A stretch of DNA of 22,280 bases, taken from the NCBI GenBank assembly GCA_964527315.1, contig CAZGOQ010000026.1, positions 1 to 22,280 of the forward strand, in the 5' to 3' direction. The stretch comes from HGM13006 sp964527315 (GTDB lineage: Bacteria; Bacillota; Clostridia; Oscillospirales; Oscillospiraceae). A program made the position numbers and the translations under genes. Below the pieces are notes generated by a model. That model was given only the letters and a program-made list of their open reading frames with translations. It was not told where the DNA came from and did no database searches. This document shows, piece by piece, positions 5,888 to 13,984 of the stretch. Each line of letters begins with the position of its first letter. Positions within the stretch are counted from its first letter, which is position 1.

Positions 5888-8065
5888 TTAATCATCTAAA
5901 ACGCTCCAAAATTTGAATCGGAGTTTTTTCAGTCCGCTCTGCCGGGAAGCGGTGCGGACGGCAATGGAGCGGACGGAGGTCTGGAAAAATTGCAGTTCCT
6001 CCTGCGTGATGGTGTGGGGGCTGAACTTTGCTTTAAGCGCCAATACTTCCAACTCCGGAGGCAGTTCCGCGCCCCAGCTGCTGAGCCGGGAGACATACTG
6101 CCATAGATTCAGAACGGCCTGATTGGGGTTGGTTACGGCGAAAAATTTTTTTCTCCGCTGTCGAAGTAGGCTTCGCCGTAGGATGACGGCAAGCAACAGA
6201 AACAACAGCACACCGGGAATGCATAGCAGCCACAGCGGAGAGAAACCGCCGTCTGTCCTGCCTGGGCTGGAATCGGAGAGGAGGCTTTCCTCAACCGGCG
6301 AGGGAGAGGGGGACAGCGCAATGGGGCTTTCTCCGGTGCCAAAGGGCGAGGGCGAAGGCGTGGCCGCCATGGAGGGAGACGGCGTTGAGGCAGGCGGCGT
6401 GGAGATCTCCTGCTCTACCTGGGGCAACGCGGAGGTCTCGCCAAAGCCCGGCGTGGTTTCCACCGGAATCCAGCCAAGCCCGCTGAGATACACTTCAGCC
6501 CAGGCATGGGTATCCTGATCCGTAACCTCGGTGACAGCGCCAGCCTCTGTGATAACGACCCGGTAGCCGGAAGCATAGCGGGCGGGGATACCCAGCGCCC
6601 GGTACATGACTGCAGCGGCAGTGGCAAAATGGACACAGTAACCGGCTTTGCTCTGGGTCAGAAAATACAGGGCAAAATCAAAATTCACCGGCTGTCGAGA
6701 GACGTCCAGTTTATATTCTCCGGAGGAACGGACAAACTCCGCTACCCAGGCGATGGTCTGCGCAGTGGACATACTCGGGTCATAGCCGCAGCGGACAGCC
6801 AGATTATAAAGTTCCTGTTTTGTGGCTTCAGGGATCTCCAGGCAGTGGGACATGACATAGTCGTCATATTCGGCGCATTCATGACCCCACTCAGAGAGAT
6901 CCAGCGTGCGGATCCCGGGCCAGTAATAAACGGTATAGTCGCTTTCGAGGATATCAATGCGAAGATCGCTCGAAATGGGTTCCGCACTGGTACAGCTGAT
7001 ATAGCCATAGGGCGCAAACAGGACGCTGCCGCTGTCATAGAGATTGCTGATATGGACCGCAGCCTGTTCTACGGAGCCAAAGGCGGTTCCCAGAGAAGTC
7101 TGGGCGTAGACGCTTTCCGTGCTGGAGGCTTCGTCGGAGGAGTCCCACGCGGCGCCGGTATAAATATCCTTGGCGGCACCCCGGAGATACAGCGGGCCTT
7201 CCTCCGTGGCGCTGACCTCCAGGATGACCGTGTCCTTTCGATCCCGCACGCCCTGCTCCATCAGATTCAGGGTCCGGCTGGTATCGGCACCCAAATCCTC
7301 GGAGGTGGAGGCACTGCCGTCCCGGGACAGCATATTCTGTATGGGGCCGGGAAGCCTGTCCAGTATGGTTTGCACCAGTTCCGGCAGGTCCCGTGTACTG
7401 GTATCGTCTTTGGGATAGGTTACGCCAATGGTGGTGAGCACGAGAAATACCGCAGTCAGTGTCAAAACGGTTCGGATTACGTCAATATAGGGCGCTTCCT
7501 CCGAGCGGGTTTTTGACATCAATACGGTCAGCCACACGGTCAGTATGATCACCAGAGGCATAGCAGCCGGCGGCGTATCGTTGATTACAACGCAAAGAAG
7601 CAAAAAAGGAATCGTTCCGGCAATACAGATGATGCAGGAGCGGTAGCCGACGCCCCAGGCGATCCAAAGGGAGAGCAGCACGGCCAGGACAGAAAACAGC
7701 AGCGTATTGCTCTGCTGAATGATCGGATCCGGTAAGGCGGGAATATAAAAGGAAATATTAGGATAAGCCGAAGAAAAGCGGCTCATAATGTCATGCATCA
7801 GCTGGATCAGCGTGGGTGATAATGCAGCGAAGAGATCCGTAAAAAAGGCCAGGAAAAACAGCAAAAGTGCAAGAGGAATCAGCGACCAGAAAAATTTTTT
7901 GTAGATAAAACAGGCGGAAAACAGGGCGGATGCCAGTAAGGCCGCAAGCACTACCGCCGGAAGGGAAATGGAGATTGAAAAAGCGGAGGTCAGGCACAGG
8001 ATCGTGCCAATGGCCCCCATGGCGGAAAGAAGCGTATGGAGAAAAAGCTTTGGAAGGAATTTCAC
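5888..8065 (-). CDS. TgpA-like membrane transglutaminase-domain protein
   Basis: A 725-residue membrane protein with a transglutaminase-like (papain-fold) domain facing outside. Several hydrophobic helices occupy residues 5-215; a soluble segment follows, with the catalytic core at about 430-540: C477 in AGYCVHFATAAAVMYRALG, H520 in DTHAWAEVY and E536 in WIPVETTPGFG (an acidic third residue, Glu here instead of the more common Asp). A Ser/Thr/Pro-rich linker (555-595) leads to another helix (about 610-630) and a cytoplasmic tail resembling DUF4129. It is the last gene of an operon with MoxR and DUF58 partners, and its start overlaps the DUF58 stop by 4 bases (ATGA). This trio is widely conserved. 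The substrate is unknown; a cell-envelope role is inferred. Confidence 0.92.
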   Translation of the reverse strand: MKFLPKLFLHTLLSAMGAIGTILCLTSAFSISISLPAVVLAALLASALFSACFIYKKFFWSLIPLALLLFFLAFFTDLFAALSPTLIQLMHDIMSRFSSAYPNISFYIPALPDPIIQQSNTLLFSVLAVLLSLWIAWGVGYRSCIICIAGTIPFLLLCVVINDTPPAAMPLVIILTVWLTVLMSKTRSEEAPYIDVIRTVLTLTAVFLVLTTIGVTYPKDDTSTRDLPELVQTILDRLPGPIQNMLSRDGSASTSEDLGADTSRTLNLMEQGVRDRKDTVILEVSATEEGPLYLRGAAKDIYTGAAWDSSDEASSTESVYAQTSLGTAFGSVEQAAVHISNLYDSGSVLFAPYGYISCTSAEPISSDLRIDILESDYTVYYWPGIRTLDLSEWGHECAEYDDYVMSHCLEIPEATKQELYNLAVRCGYDPSMSTAQTIAWVAEFVRSSGEYKLDVSRQPVNFDFALYFLTQSKAGYCVHFATAAAVMYRALGIPARYASGYRVVITEAGAVTEVTDQDTHAWAEVYLSGLGWIPVETTPGFGETSALPQVEQEISTPPASTPSPSMAATPSPSPFGTGESPIALSPSPSPVEESLLSDSSPGRTDGGFSPLWLLCIPGVLLFLLLAVILRRSLLRQRRKKFFAVTNPNQAVLNLWQYVSRLSSWGAELPPELEVLALKAKFSPHTITQEELQFFQTSVRSIAVRTASRQSGLKKLRFKFWSVLDD

Positions 8066-9003
8066 GAAATGGCCTCCTTTCCAAAGCCGGCGGACAAAAG
8101 AATCTCACCGGGCTGCAGCCTGGATACAGGACAACAATGTCCTGCCTTTTGCGACAGCATCTGCGGCATTACGGATTCAAGATGTCCCTGCGGGGCGACT
8201 ATGGTCTCTTCTTCTCCGTCTTTCCGAAGCCAGTGAAGCTGGAGTCCCGCATTATTTTGATTTAAGTAGATGATACACCAGGCCAGTTGATCCAGAGCCA
8301 AATCCCGGCTCTCCGCTTCCTCCGGCCAGTCAATCCAGATGGATGCAACGCGCTCGAAGGGTTCCAGCGTATCCCGGACAACGGTTTTGTCCAGAGCGGC
8401 GCTTTTTTTCCAGTGGATGGAGCGAAGGGTATCACCCTGGCGGTATTCCCTTAGGTCATAGGGATTGGCGCCGCCGGAAAAGGGGCGGGCTACCAGCTGC
8501 GTGCCCACGGACCAGTCCGGATGCTCCGGCGGCTCCACAGGGAACGGCGATACGGTGACGAACAGCGGATCTGTTTTTCGGATCGGCATGGGAAGCAGAC
8601 CTGTCAGATCCAGAATGCGCAGTCCTCGCAGACTGCACTCGTACTGGCAGCAGTGCGCGGTATCCAGCAAGAAGCCGTCATAGGCGTGCTTCAGTTTGAC
8701 CTTTACGGTTTTCCCATCGACGATGCTGGTGGCCTTCAGCTTGCCGCAGACGGCGCCGGTAGAGAATAGACGGCTTTGCCGGACGGTCAGGGTTACGGCG
8801 GCTTCGCTGCCCCGAATTACTTGATCCGGCGCAGAGAGGGACACTCTTGTGTAAAGCGCCCCTGGAAGGCTGATCAGCCAGGAAAAGACCGGAAGGACAA
8901 GAAGCATCACCAACAGCATTCCGGCCACATAGCCTGTATAGGCAATGCGGAACAGCACCAAAAGCAGGAGTGTGACCAGATAAATCATTCGATTTTTCAG
9001 CAT
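8062..9003 (-). CDS. DUF58-domain protein
   Basis: A 313-residue protein with two N-terminal membrane helices (about residues 6-45: IYLVTLLLLVLFRIAYTG and MLLVMLLVLPVFSWLIS). The DUF58 signature lies in the middle, DLREYRQGDTLRSIHWKKSA (about 194-213), followed by a von Willebrand-like segment (ASIWIDWPEEAES). Proteins of this family work with MoxR ATPases; the MoxR-DUF58-transglutaminase set is a common unit, and here the MoxR stop is 7 bases upstream while the transglutaminase start overlaps by 4. The molecular function is not established. Start ATG at the operon junction; length is slightly short for the family, which often has about 400 residues. Confidence 0.93.
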   Translation of the reverse strand: MLKNRMIYLVTLLLLVLFRIAYTGYVAGMLLVMLLVLPVFSWLISLPGALYTRVSLSAPDQVIRGSEAAVTLTVRQSRLFSTGAVCGKLKATSIVDGKTVKVKLKHAYDGFLLDTAHCCQYECSLRGLRILDLTGLLPMPIRKTDPLFVTVSPFPVEPPEHPDWSVGTQLVARPFSGGANPYDLREYRQGDTLRSIHWKKSAALDKTVVRDTLEPFERVASIWIDWPEEAESRDLALDQLAWCIIYLNQNNAGLQLHWLRKDGEEETIVAPQGHLESVMPQMLSQKAGHCCPVSRLQPGEILLSAGFGKEAIS

Positions 9004-9010
9004 AAGAGCC

Positions 9011-9940
9011 TCACTTGAGTTTTGGAGCGGGAACCTTATGAAGAATCGCGGTACAGATCTCTTTTGCGCTCTTCTGATCCTGCTCGGCCTGCCGGGTCAG
9101 CAGCAGCCGGTGGGCAACAGTATCGGAAAAAATAAACTGAACATCTGCTGGGATTACGTAATCTCTGCCTTGAACCCAGGCCACCGCCCGGGCCATAGAG
9201 GCCAAAGCCACGGATGCCCGGGGAGACGCTCCCTGACGCAGATCGGGGTGGTTCCGGGTTGCGCCCGTCAGACGGACGATGTATTTGAAAATATCATCGG
9301 AGGCATAGGTATTGGCCACCTTGTCCTGAATGGCGGCAAGAATCTCCTGATCGGCCACAGCGGCAATGCGGTCAAGCGGATTGCTGGTCTGCTTTCTACG
9401 GAGCAGTTCCAACTCGCTTTCCGGAGCAGGATAGCCCATGGAGAGCCGCATCATGAACCGGTCCATCTGTGAATCCGGCAACAGCTGGGTGCCGGAGGAG
9501 CCATAGGGGTTTTGCGCGGCAATGACCATAAAAGGCCGAGGCAGGGGATGGGTCACGCCGTCCACAGTGACCTGGCCCTCTTCCATGGCCTCCAAAAGGG
9601 CGGCCTGAGTCCGGGAGGAAGCCCGGTTCAGTTCGTCTGCCAGAAAGAGATTGCAAAGAATTGCCCCCTCCTGATACTCGGTCTCGCCGGTCTGCTTGTT
9701 GAAAACAGTAAAACCGGTCACGTCGGTGGGCATGACATCTGGGGTGAATTGCATCCGCTTATAGTTTAGCTGCAAGGCTTTGGAGAAGGCCACCGCCAGG
9801 GTGGTTTTTCCAACACCGGGCTTATCCTCCAGCAGCAAATGGCCGCCGGCCAGCATGGTAAGAAAGGTTTTCAGAATCATATCATCTTTACCGACAATGG
9901 CTCTTCGTACTTCGGTAAGGACCTGTTCCGCGTAATTCAA
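9011..9940 (-). CDS. MoxR-family AAA ATPase
   Basis: Cytoplasmic AAA+ ATPase of the MoxR family, thought to act as a chaperone for partner VWA/DUF58 proteins. The 309-residue product has Walker A at 38-47 (EDKPGVGKTT), Walker B at 98-105 (LFLADELNR), sensor 1 in VIAAQNPYGSSGT, and the family's RQGASPRASVAL segment near the C-terminus. The start is read as TTG (9938-9940), preceded by AGAGG at 8 bases, giving MNYAEQVLTEVRRAIVGKDD as in relatives. A longer reading from an ATG at 10076-10078 is rejected: it lacks a ribosome site, and the promoter (9974-10002) lies inside it. First gene of the three-gene operon. Confidence 0.94.
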   Translation of the reverse strand: MNYAEQVLTEVRRAIVGKDDMILKTFLTMLAGGHLLLEDKPGVGKTTLAVAFSKALQLNYKRMQFTPDVMPTDVTGFTVFNKQTGETEYQEGAILCNLFLADELNRASSRTQAALLEAMEEGQVTVDGVTHPLPRPFMVIAAQNPYGSSGTQLLPDSQMDRFMMRLSMGYPAPESELELLRRKQTSNPLDRIAAVADQEILAAIQDKVANTYASDDIFKYIVRLTGATRNHPDLRQGASPRASVALASMARAVAWVQGRDYVIPADVQFIFSDTVAHRLLLTRQAEQDQKSAKEICTAILHKVPAPKLK

Positions 9941-9973
9941 AATCGTTTCCTCTTTTCTTAGAAAGCTGATATC

Positions 9974-10002
9974 ATCATACCATAGGTTTCCGGTGCTTGC
10001 AA
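9974..10002 (-). promoter_or_regulatory. Promoter of the MoxR-DUF58-transglutaminase operon
   Basis: On the minus strand TTGCAA (9997-10002), a 17-base spacer and TATGAT (9974-9979). The start point would be near 9967, about 27 bases before the TTG start codon. It supports the short MoxR start. Confidence 0.75.
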
Positions 10003-10110
10003 GACTGAGATGACGAAAAAGCTTCAAATGGTTACGATTTTGACGCTGCCTGTCGAAAAAATGCGGGAGTGAGGTCATTGCAAATATAGCGGGAAAGCAG
10101 AAGAAGTTCT

Positions 10111-10184
10111 GTTAAATATCACAATAAAATAATTTTTGTTTGTGCAAAAATGGCAAGACGAGGCAAAAACTTTTGTGATATCAT
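10111..10184 (+). promoter_or_regulatory. Upstream region of the hydrogenase operon with opposed TTGTGATAT elements
   Basis: No consensus promoter is seen. A possible -10 is TATCAT (10179-10184), with only a poor -35 (AAGACG, 10155-10160). The 9-mer TTGTGATAT occurs twice in opposite orientation: on the minus strand at about 10116-10124 and on the plus strand at 10173-10181. TTGTGA half-sites are typical of redox-sensing Rex repressors, but the arm spacing does not fit a standard Rex site, so this is only suggestive. A weak core promoter would fit a gene needing an activator or a different sigma factor. Confidence 0.28.
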
Positions 10185-10229
10185 AGACGCAGGATTGTGA
10201 AAGTCTTGAAAAAGGAGCGATGTACAATT

Positions 10230-12071
10230 ATGAGCAGGCTTACCATTATGTCAGCGTCCAGAGCGCAGACGACCATGGAGGGACTGTATACCGACATGGA
10301 ACGGCGTATCATTGCCAGCCAGCCGGGCATTTGCCCGGTCGATCTCACTTCGGCATTTTTAAAACTCTGCCGGGCACAGACCTGCGGAAAATGCGTCCCC
10401 TGCAGGGTGGGACTGACCCAGATTGCCAATATGATCTATGAGGTTCAGTCCCATAAGGGCACCATGGAGACGCTGGAGCAGATACGCAATCTGGCCCGCA
10501 CCATTGAGGACTCCGCAGACTGCGCTTTGGGCGTGGAGACGGCTAGAATGGTGCTGAGAAGTCTGGACGGCTGCTGGGAGGACTATGTGGAACATGTGAA
10601 CAACCATCACTGTTCCAGCCTTGTGACACAGTCCATCCCCTGTATGCAAAGTTGCCCCGCCGGGGTGGATATCCCCGGATATGTAGCGCTGGTGGAGCAG
10701 GGACGATATGCGGACGCTGTGCGACTGATCCGGAAGGATAACCCGTTGCCGGTGGCCTGCGCGATGATTTGTGAGCATCCCTGTGAGAGCCGGTGCCGCC
10801 GGACGCTGCTGGATGCGCCCATCAATATTCGGGGCCTGAAGCTGGCGGCTGTCAATTATGCGGGGACGGTTCCGGCTCCAGCCTGTGCGGAATCTACCGG
10901 AAAACGGGTGGCCATTATTGGCGGCGGCCCATCTGGCCTATCGGCGGCCTATTACTTACAGCTGATGGGACATCAGTGTACGATTTTTGAAAAACGAAAA
11001 TTTTTAGGCGGGATGCTTCGCTATGGCATTCCCAGTTACCGACTGCCCCGGCAGCGGCTTCAGGAGGATATCGACTGCATTCTCTCCACCGGCGTGGAAA
11101 CCCGAATGGAGACCGGCATCGGCCGGGGCGAGGGGATGATCTCCATGGAGCAGCTACGGAAAGATTATGACGCGGTATTTATCTCCATTGGCGCCCATGA
11201 CGATAAAAAACTCGGGATCCCCAATGAGAATGCGGAAGGGGTGCTGTCCGCAGTAGATATGATGGGCAGCATTGGAGACGGGATCTTTCCTGATTTCACT
11301 GGGAAAAGGGTTTGTGTGGTCGGCGGCGGCAACGTGGCCATGGACTGTACTCGCAGCGCCATCCGCTGCGGCGCGGAGAAGGTGTCTATCGTCTATCGCC
11401 GGAGAATGGTGGATATGACGGCGCAGACAGAGGAAGTCCAGGGAGCCTTGGAGGAGGGAGCGGAGATGCTCGATCTCCACGCGCCGGAAAAAATCGAAGT
11501 GGATGAAAACGGCTGTGTGACCGGACTTTGGACACAGTCCAATCAGGTGGGGCTGATCCATAACCGCCGGGCGGATGTGATCAGCAATGGTCAGCCCCAG
11601 GAGCTGATTCCCTGCGACATTGTGGTGGTGGCTGTGGGACAGTCCATCGAGACACAGTATTTCCAGGAGGAGGGCATCCCCATCAAGCGGGGCGTCATCG
11701 CCACGCAAGAATGGACAGCGGTGGATAATGCCCCCGGCGTCTTTGCCGGGGGAGACTGTGTGACTGGACCCAAAACCGCTATTCGGGCCATTGCGGCCGG
11801 AAAAGTGGCGGCAGCCAATATTGACAGCTTTTTGGGCTATAACCATCATATTACCGTGGAAGTGGATATCCCGACGATTTCCCTGCGGGACCATAAATAC
11901 TGTGGCAGGATCAATACCTCAGAGCACTCCGCAGCGGATCGCAAGGACAACTTTGAACCCATGGAGCGTCCGCTGACAGAGCGGGAAGCCATCCAGGAGG
12001 CCAGCCGTTGTCTCCGCTGCGATCACTTTGGCTGCGGAATCTTTAAGGGAGGAAGGCGAAACGAATGGTAA
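10230..12071 (+). CDS. GltD-like NAD(P)H:flavin Fe-S oxidoreductase with N-terminal NuoF-type Fe-S segment (hydrogenase partner)
   Basis: A 613-residue cytoplasmic flavoprotein expected to pass electrons between NAD(P)H and the hydrogenase encoded next. Residues 40-125 match the C-terminal Fe-S region of NuoF/HydB (CGKCVPCRVG with C52, C55, C58, and C98), without NuoF's own FMN/NADH domain. Residues 128-195 hold a GltD-type two-cluster domain (C138, C142, C177, C181, C185, C189). A FAD site follows (GGGPSG, 231-236), then a nucleotide site GGGNVAMDCTRSAIR (365-379) with YRRR nearby, typical of NADPH-binding GltD proteins, a second FAD motif (GVFAGGDC), and a Cys-rich tail (C594, C597, C602). 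The ATG at 10230 has AAAGGAG 12 bases upstream; GTG 10197 is less likely because the ribosome site lies inside it. It overlaps the hydrogenase gene by 7 bases. Confidence 0.9.
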   Translation: MSRLTIMSASRAQTTMEGLYTDMERRIIASQPGICPVDLTSAFLKLCRAQTCGKCVPCRVGLTQIANMIYEVQSHKGTMETLEQIRNLARTIEDSADCALGVETARMVLRSLDGCWEDYVEHVNNHHCSSLVTQSIPCMQSCPAGVDIPGYVALVEQGRYADAVRLIRKDNPLPVACAMICEHPCESRCRRTLLDAPINIRGLKLAAVNYAGTVPAPACAESTGKRVAIIGGGPSGLSAAYYLQLMGHQCTIFEKRKFLGGMLRYGIPSYRLPRQRLQEDIDCILSTGVETRMETGIGRGEGMISMEQLRKDYDAVFISIGAHDDKKLGIPNENAEGVLSAVDMMGSIGDGIFPDFTGKRVCVVGGGNVAMDCTRSAIRCGAEKVSIVYRRRMVDMTAQTEEVQGALEEGAEMLDLHAPEKIEVDENGCVTGLWTQSNQVGLIHNRRADVISNGQPQELIPCDIVVVAVGQSIETQYFQEEGIPIKRGVIATQEWTAVDNAPGVFAGGDCVTGPKTAIRAIAAGKVAAANIDSFLGYNHHITVEVDIPTISLRDHKYCGRINTSEHSAADRKDNFEPMERPLTEREAIQEASRCLRCDHFGCGIFKGGRRNEW

Positions 12072-13846
12072 ATGTGACGATCAATGGCATCCCGGTTTCC
12101 GTACCTAAGGGCAGTACCATTTTGGATGCAACGAAGAAAGCGGGCTGTCCGGTGCCAACCCTGTGTTTTTTAAAGGATATCAATGAGATCGGCGCCTGCA
12201 GGGTCTGTGTGGTGGAACTGGAGGGCATTGACCATCTCATCACCGCCTGCAATAATCAATGCAGTGAGGGCATGGTCATCCGTACCAACTCCCAAAAGGT
12301 CCGGGAAGCCCGGCGAACCAACCTGGAACTTCTCTTGTCTCAGCACAGGATCAACTGTCCCACCTGCAATCGGGAGCAGTCCTGTCAACTGAAAAAAGTG
12401 GCCAATTCCATCAATATGGATGACGCCATGCACTTCCGCCATGAATATCCGGCGGACAACTGGGACGAGACCTTCCCGCTGATCCGCAATGAGAGTAAGT
12501 GCATCAAGTGTATGCGCTGTGTCTCCTTTTGCGAGAAGGTACAGACTCTGAGTATCTGGGATATGGTGGGAACCGGTTCCCATACTACGGTTGGGGTTTC
12601 CGGCGGCCGGAGTATTCAGGAGGCGGACTGCGCTCTCTGTGGCCAGTGCATCACCCACTGCCCGGTCAGTGCTCTGCGTTCCCGGGACGATACCAAGGCG
12701 ATCTTTGGCCTGAATGGGGCGTTGAATGATTCGGATAAAATTGTTGTGCTTCAGGTCGCACCGGCGGTTCGTGCGGCCTGGGGAGAGCCATTTGGCCTTC
12801 CGCCAGAGACGGCGACAGAAAAGCGGCTGGTCACAGCCCTGAAACGCATCGGTGTGGACTATGTGTTTGATACCAATTTTTCCGCAGATCTGACGATCAT
12901 GGAGGAGGGAACAGAGTTTCTGCACAGAATGCAGGACGGCAAGGAACACAAGTGGCCCATGTTCACCTCCTGCTGCCCCGGTTGGGTGCGCTTTATGAAG
13001 TCTCAGTATCCGGACATGGTAGGAGAATTGTCCACAGCGAAATCACCCCAACAGATGTTCGGCGCTGTGACAAAGACCTATTTTGCAAAAAAGATCGGGG
13101 TAGACCCGAACAACATCGTCTGTGTTTCTGTAATGCCCTGTGTAGCGAAAAAAGCGGAGGTGGATATTCCGAATATCAATGACGCAGGCGCGGGGAAGGA
13201 TGTCGATTTCTCAGTGACTACCCGGGAGATCGCCCGGATGATTTCTGCAGACCAGATTGATGTGGCGGCGCTGCCGGAAACAGAGTTTGATTCGCCTTTG
13301 GGTACCGGGAGCGGTGCGGCGGTAATCTTTGGTGTCACCGGCGGCGTAATGGAAGCAGCCCTGCGGACCTGTGCTTATGTATTGACCGGAGAAAATCCAG
13401 ACCCTGACAAGAGCTTTCTGGGCGCGCGAGGTATGGATGGATGGAAGGAAGCAGAATATGATGTGGCTGGGACCAAGGTGCGAACAGCGGTAGTCAGCGG
13501 ACTTGGGAATGCCAGAAAGCTGATCCGCGCCCTCCGGCGGGGAGAGGTATCTTATGACTTTGTGGAAGTAATGGCCTGTCCCGGCGGTTGTGTTGGAGGA
13601 GGTGGTCAGCCCATTCACTATAATGAGGAAAGAGCCGACGAGCGGGGCGCGGTACTCTATGATTATGATTCAGCAAACCACCTTCGTTTCTCTCATGAGA
13701 ATCCGGAGATCCAGACGCTTTACAGAGAATTTATGAGCGAGCCTTGCGGCCATTTGGCCCACACACTGCTCCATACCGATCATTTCGGCTGGGAAATGCC
13801 ACTTTCTCCGAATTTGGACGAGGACGTAAGCGTCCTCCGACACTGA
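12065..13846 (+). CDS. [FeFe]-hydrogenase catalytic subunit, M3-type, glutamate-synthase-linked (A2) context
   Basis: Catalyses reversible H2 formation at an H-cluster. The 593-residue protein has an N-terminal [2Fe-2S] domain (C34, C45, C48, C62), a His-Cys cluster (H94, C98, C101, C107), two [4Fe-4S] sites (C146, C149, C152, C156; C189, C192, C195, C199) and the catalytic core. All three H-cluster motifs are intact: TSCCPGW (301-307), MPCVAKKAE (357-365) and EVMACPGGCVGGGGQP (501-516). C304 corresponds to the proton-relay cysteine of clostridial CpI, so this is a catalytic and not a sensory enzyme. The start ATG overlaps the flavoprotein stop and has a GGGAGG upstream. No maturation genes (hydE, hydF, hydG) are in the window. 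Group assignment comes from gene context and needs a phylogeny. Confidence 0.96.
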   Translation: MVNVTINGIPVSVPKGSTILDATKKAGCPVPTLCFLKDINEIGACRVCVVELEGIDHLITACNNQCSEGMVIRTNSQKVREARRTNLELLLSQHRINCPTCNREQSCQLKKVANSINMDDAMHFRHEYPADNWDETFPLIRNESKCIKCMRCVSFCEKVQTLSIWDMVGTGSHTTVGVSGGRSIQEADCALCGQCITHCPVSALRSRDDTKAIFGLNGALNDSDKIVVLQVAPAVRAAWGEPFGLPPETATEKRLVTALKRIGVDYVFDTNFSADLTIMEEGTEFLHRMQDGKEHKWPMFTSCCPGWVRFMKSQYPDMVGELSTAKSPQQMFGAVTKTYFAKKIGVDPNNIVCVSVMPCVAKKAEVDIPNINDAGAGKDVDFSVTTREIARMISADQIDVAALPETEFDSPLGTGSGAAVIFGVTGGVMEAALRTCAYVLTGENPDPDKSFLGARGMDGWKEAEYDVAGTKVRTAVVSGLGNARKLIRALRRGEVSYDFVEVMACPGGCVGGGGQPIHYNEERADERGAVLYDYDSANHLRFSHENPEIQTLYREFMSEPCGHLAHTLLHTDHFGWEMPLSPNLDEDVSVLRH

Positions 13847-13892
13847 AAAATGGGGCTATAAAATATTCTTTCGCCTGAATAGAGAGTTGATC

Positions 13893-13940
13893 AAAAGATA
13901 TGTGGAATCGGATCATGCCCGATTCCACATATCTTTTTGT
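13893..13940. terminator. Strong bidirectional terminator between hydrogenase and carboxypeptidase genes
   Basis: A perfect 19-bp stem (AAAAGATATGTGGAATCGG at 13893-13911, complement at 13919-13937) with a 7-base loop and flanking A/T tracts on both sides. It serves the plus-strand hydrogenase operon and the minus-strand carboxypeptidase gene. Confidence 0.92.
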
Positions 13941-13984
13941 AAATTCAATTTAAGATGCCCGGACTTTTTACAGCCTGTTATAAC

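Noticed and set aside
6270..6430. Repetitive purine-rich stretch on the plus strand, considered as a tandem repeat or regulatory RNA
   Set aside because: It is the coding complement of the Ser/Thr/Pro-rich linker of the transglutaminase protein.
6506..7516. Long 336-codon plus-strand open frame opposite the transglutaminase gene
   Set aside because: Antisense to a gene with clear catalytic motifs and membrane helices; the frame has no family features and no good ribosome site. It is a by-product of GC-rich coding bias.
9941..10078. N-terminal extension of the MoxR gene from the ATG at 10076-10078
   Set aside because: No ribosome site upstream, and the -35/-10 elements lie inside the extension; the TTG at 9938-9940 has AGAGG at the right distance.
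10197..10229. GTG start for the GltD-like gene
   Set aside because: The AAAGGAG ribosome site lies inside this stretch and serves the ATG at 10230.
11154..11894. 246-codon minus-strand frame opposite the GltD-like gene
   Set aside because: Antisense shadow of a well-supported flavoprotein; His- and Pro-rich low-quality translation with no motif.
12170..12949. 259-codon minus-strand frame opposite the hydrogenase gene
   Set aside because: Overlaps the Fe-S domains of an unambiguous hydrogenase and has no recognisable features.
13820..13837. Hairpin GAGGACG-TAAG-CGTCCTC near the hydrogenase stop codon
   Set aside because: Lies within coding sequence and has no T-tract; the strong terminator at 13893-13940 explains transcript ending.
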